A stretch of DNA of 64,000 bases. It comes from Lautropia mirabilis (lineage in GTDB: Bacteria; Pseudomonadota; Gammaproteobacteria; Burkholderiales; Burkholderiaceae_E). Position 1 is the first letter of the stretch. The number at the start of each line of letters is the position of its first letter. Below are positions 63,778 to 64,000 of the stretch, piece by piece. Location of the stretch: positions 816,001 through 880,000 of the forward strand of contig NZ_LR134378.1 in the NCBI RefSeq assembly GCF_900637555.1, read 5' to 3'. The translations under genes and the position numbers were made by a program. Below the pieces are notes generated by a model, which saw only the letters and a program-made list of their open reading frames with translations, was not told where the DNA came from and did not search any database.

Positions 63778-64000
63778 TCAGACCTTCAGGGGTTTAACGT
63801 CCCAGATCTTGTCGGCGTACTCCAGGATCGTGCGGTCGCTGGAGAAGATGCCCATGCCGGAGACGTTGATGACGGCCTTCCGGTTCCAGGCGTCCTGGTC
63901 GCGGTACAGCGCATCGACCTTCTCCTGCGTGGCCACGTAATCGGCGAAGTCGGCCAGCAGCAGGTAGGTGTCCTGACGCAGCAGCGAATCGGCGATCGGG
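63778..64000 (-). CDS. glgP: Glycogen phosphorylase, C-terminal end only (runs off right edge)
   Basis: The minus-strand frame from the window edge reads SLLRQDTYLLLADFADYVAT, then DAWNRKAVINVSGMGIFSSD and RTILEYADKIWDVKPLKV, stopping at TGA 63780-63778. This is the invariant end of GT35 phosphorylases (the FSSDRTI-EYA-IW block). It releases glucose-1-phosphate from glycogen in the cytosol. Upstream of glgX and malQ on the same strand. Only 74 codons are visible. Confidence 0.9.
   Translation of the reverse strand, partial: PIADSLLRQDTYLLLADFADYVATQEKVDALYRDQDAWNRKAVINVSGMGIFSSDRTILEYADKIWDVKPLKV

Overview
The window looks like a chromosomal segment of a high-G+C betaproteobacterium, most likely Burkholderiales. 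The DUF2868/DUF3482 GTPase pair, the long-form leuA, tamA-tamB, the class Ib nrdHIEF operon and a glgC-glgA / glgP-glgX-malQ glycogen cluster all fit that group. The genus cannot be fixed from the sequence alone; a Lautropia-like organism is only a guess. No rRNA, tRNA or CRISPR array was found.

Layout. (1) 1-11.1 kb is accessory. It opens with the start of an exported protein that runs off the left edge. Two dead ISL3-family copies in the same orientation flank a LysR regulator and a luciferase-like monooxygenase, forming a composite-transposon-like block. Then come a mutM of visibly lower G+C, a 158-bp MITE-like inverted repeat, an IroE/Fes-like esterase, tenA, and an AbiE toxin-antitoxin locus. 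The AbiE genes are followed by a tandemly duplicated unit, each copy carrying an uncharacterised 163-164 aa gene plus a truncated abiEii fragment. (2) 11.3-15.7 kb holds an MscS-type channel, a GNAT acetyltransferase and an AlkD-like glycosylase. (3) 15.7-18.7 kb holds ahpC/ahpF and a small PepSY protein. (4) 19.1-24.2 kb holds a leucine attenuator with a leader peptide, leuA, and glpT-glpD. (5) 24.6-32.0 kb holds tamA-tamB and a ferredoxin/flavodoxin-NADP+ reductase. (6) 32.4-36.9 kb is a class Ib ribonucleotide reductase operon behind two NrdR boxes and a cobalamin riboswitch. (7) 37-44 kb holds an aldo/keto reductase and a minus-strand iron-uptake cluster (two PepSY membrane proteins, a TonB receptor, a DUF2946 protein). 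(8) 44.2-49.8 kb holds gshA, DUF2868 and a DUF3482 GTPase. (9) 49.8-53.1 kb is a TRAP transporter whose large subunit is broken. (10) 53.2-64 kb holds a DUF1415 protein, a glyoxalase-fold protein and the glycogen cluster (glgC-glgA, a LysR regulator, and malQ, glgX and the end of glgP on the other strand).

The most distinctive signals are regulatory or structural. They are a textbook leucine attenuator before leuA; B12 riboswitch plus paired NrdR boxes before nrdHIEF; an operator palindrome over the abiE promoter; the AbiE-linked duplicated array with an unknown third gene; and the ISL3 pair with shared lesions and one precise deletion between 12-bp repeats. Base composition, by eye, drops in mutM and across the AbiE array, suggesting acquisition by transfer.
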